5,506 nt of DNA from an uncultured Lachnospira sp. (GTDB lineage Bacteria > Bacillota > Clostridia > Lachnospirales > Lachnospiraceae): assembly GCA_900772425.1 (NCBI GenBank), contig CAAHEK010000147.1, positions 1-5,506 on the forward strand, written 5' to 3'. The translations under genes and the position numbers were made by a program. How positions within the stretch are numbered: the first letter of the stretch is position 1; every line of letters starts with the position of its first letter. Below, piece by piece: positions 4,731 to 5,506 of the stretch. The notes below the pieces were generated by a model that made no database searches, had not been told where the DNA came from, and saw only the letters and a program-made list of their open reading frames with translations.

Positions 4731-5506
4731 ATGGGATTTCCAACAATTTATCCAACAGGAGTTACAGTTTATAACAAAGAGAAAGCATACAACGGATATA
4801 CTATTTATCCATCAAAGAAGGGCGCACTTCTTATAGATATGAATGGAAATGAAGTTAAGTTATGGGCAGGTATAGACGGTTTCCCTAACAAGCTTTTACC
4901 GGGAGGACAGGTGCTCGGTTCATCAGGAAGAAGAGATCCAAGAGCAGGTTATCAGGATCAGCTTGATTTAATACAGGTTGACTGGGACGGCCATATTGTA
5001 TGGAAGTATGATAAAACAGAGCTTGTTCAGGATTTTGATGAAGAGCCGAAATTTATTGCAAGACAGCATCATGATTATCAGAGAGAGGGTTCAACAACCG
5101 GTTATTATGCACCCGGAGCAGAGCCTTACACAGACCATGGAAATACTTTAATTCTTACTCATGAAAATCTCTATAACCATAACATTTCAGATAAGAAGCT
5201 TATTGATGATAAGATTATAGAAGTTACATGGGAAGGCGAAACTGTATGGGAATGGAAGGCAAGCGACCATTTTGATGAGTTAGGATTTTCTGAATCTGCA
5301 AAAAATGTTTTGTTCAGAAATCCGGGATTAAGAGGAGAACTCGGTGGAGACTGGATGCATATTAACTGCATTTCTGTACTTGGACCTAACCAGTGGTATG
5401 ATGCAGGTGATAAGAGATTTGCACCTGACAATATTATATTCGATGCAAGAAATGCTAATATACTTGCAATTATAAGCAAGGAAACAGGTGAGATTGTATG
5501 GAGAGT
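4731..5506 (+). CDS. Arylsulfotransferase (ASST)-family protein, 3' truncated by window edge
   Basis: The frame is open from ATG 4731 to the edge: 258 full codons, no stop. Bacterial ASST moves sulfate between phenolic compounds through a sulfo-histidine, without PAPS; such an enzyme is known from the gut isolate Eubacterium A-44. The N-terminus (MGFPTIYPTGVTVYN) has no signal peptide, unlike periplasmic E. coli ASST. Beta-propeller-like strands ending in W recur: LLIDMNGNEVKLW (33-45), IQVDWDGHIVWKY (81-93), IIEVTWEGETVWEW (162-175) and IISKETGEIVW (247-257). Family motifs are LLPGGQVLG (55-63), ARQHHDYQREG (110-120), GDWMHINCIS (206-215) and NIIFDARNANILAII (234-248). H114, H210 and R240 are candidate equivalents of E. 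coli His252, His356 and Arg374. The sulfated His436 equivalent would lie beyond the edge. Cys213 is the only visible cysteine. Family assignment is good; the true substrate is unknown. Confidence 0.85.
   Translation, partial: MGFPTIYPTGVTVYNKEKAYNGYTIYPSKKGALLIDMNGNEVKLWAGIDGFPNKLLPGGQVLGSSGRRDPRAGYQDQLDLIQVDWDGHIVWKYDKTELVQDFDEEPKFIARQHHDYQREGSTTGYYAPGAEPYTDHGNTLILTHENLYNHNISDKKLIDDKIIEVTWEGETVWEWKASDHFDELGFSESAKNVLFRNPGLRGELGGDWMHINCISVLGPNQWYDAGDKRFAPDNIIFDARNANILAIISKETGEIVWR

Noticed and set aside
5171..5479. 102-codon minus-strand open frame opposite the ASST-like gene
   Set aside because: It overlaps clear ASST motifs on the plus strand, including the DWMHIN region, and is a shadow frame.

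Overview
The window is a low-GC piece of a Gram-positive chromosome, most likely an anaerobic gut Clostridia of the Lachnospiraceae type. The basis is strong AGGAGG-type ribosome binding sites, heavy AGA and CTT codon use, an animal-like glycogen phosphorylase, a spoIID-spoIIQ pair and a cytosolic arylsulfotransferase-like protein. I do not name a species.

Layout. (1) Positions 2-1174, +: the C-terminal half of glycogen phosphorylase, cut by the left edge. (2) Positions 1175-1283: a short spacer ending in a long hairpin that looks like the glgP terminator and also contains the Shine-Dalgarno of the next gene. (3) Positions 1284-3061, +: a SpoIID-like and a SpoIIQ-like protein, 59 bp apart. 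These normally act with the engulfment machinery at the septum and forespore membrane. Both frames are open and both folds are recognisable, but each has lost the residues used for peptidoglycan cleavage. (4) Positions 3062-3299: a non-coding convergent spacer with an intrinsic terminator on the minus strand. (5) Positions 3300-4037, -: a hemolysin III/PAQR family membrane protein. (6) Positions 4038-4313: a divergent regulatory region with a perfect-consensus sigma-A promoter and a stem-loop at the predicted 5' end of the transcript. (7) Positions 4314-4625, +: a small thioredoxin with an unusual CSHC active site. (8) Positions 4626-4730: a purine-rich spacer of 18-bp tandem repeats. (9) From 4731 to the right edge, +: the N-terminal 258 residues of an arylsulfotransferase (ASST)-family protein without a signal peptide.

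How the parts may work together. glgP is a housekeeping glycogen gene. spoIID and spoIIQ form a probable bicistron whose two start sites both lie in inverted repeats, suggesting translation is shut off on read-through RNA. A sigma-E-like promoter may sit inside the first hairpin. Thioredoxin and ASST are probably co-transcribed from the strong promoter, which recalls the dedicated DsbL/DsbI-ASST set of uropathogenic E. coli, although here both proteins look cytoplasmic.

The most interesting points are the paired pseudo-enzymes SpoIID/SpoIIQ, the start-site-sequestering hairpins, and the CSHC thioredoxin-ASST unit.
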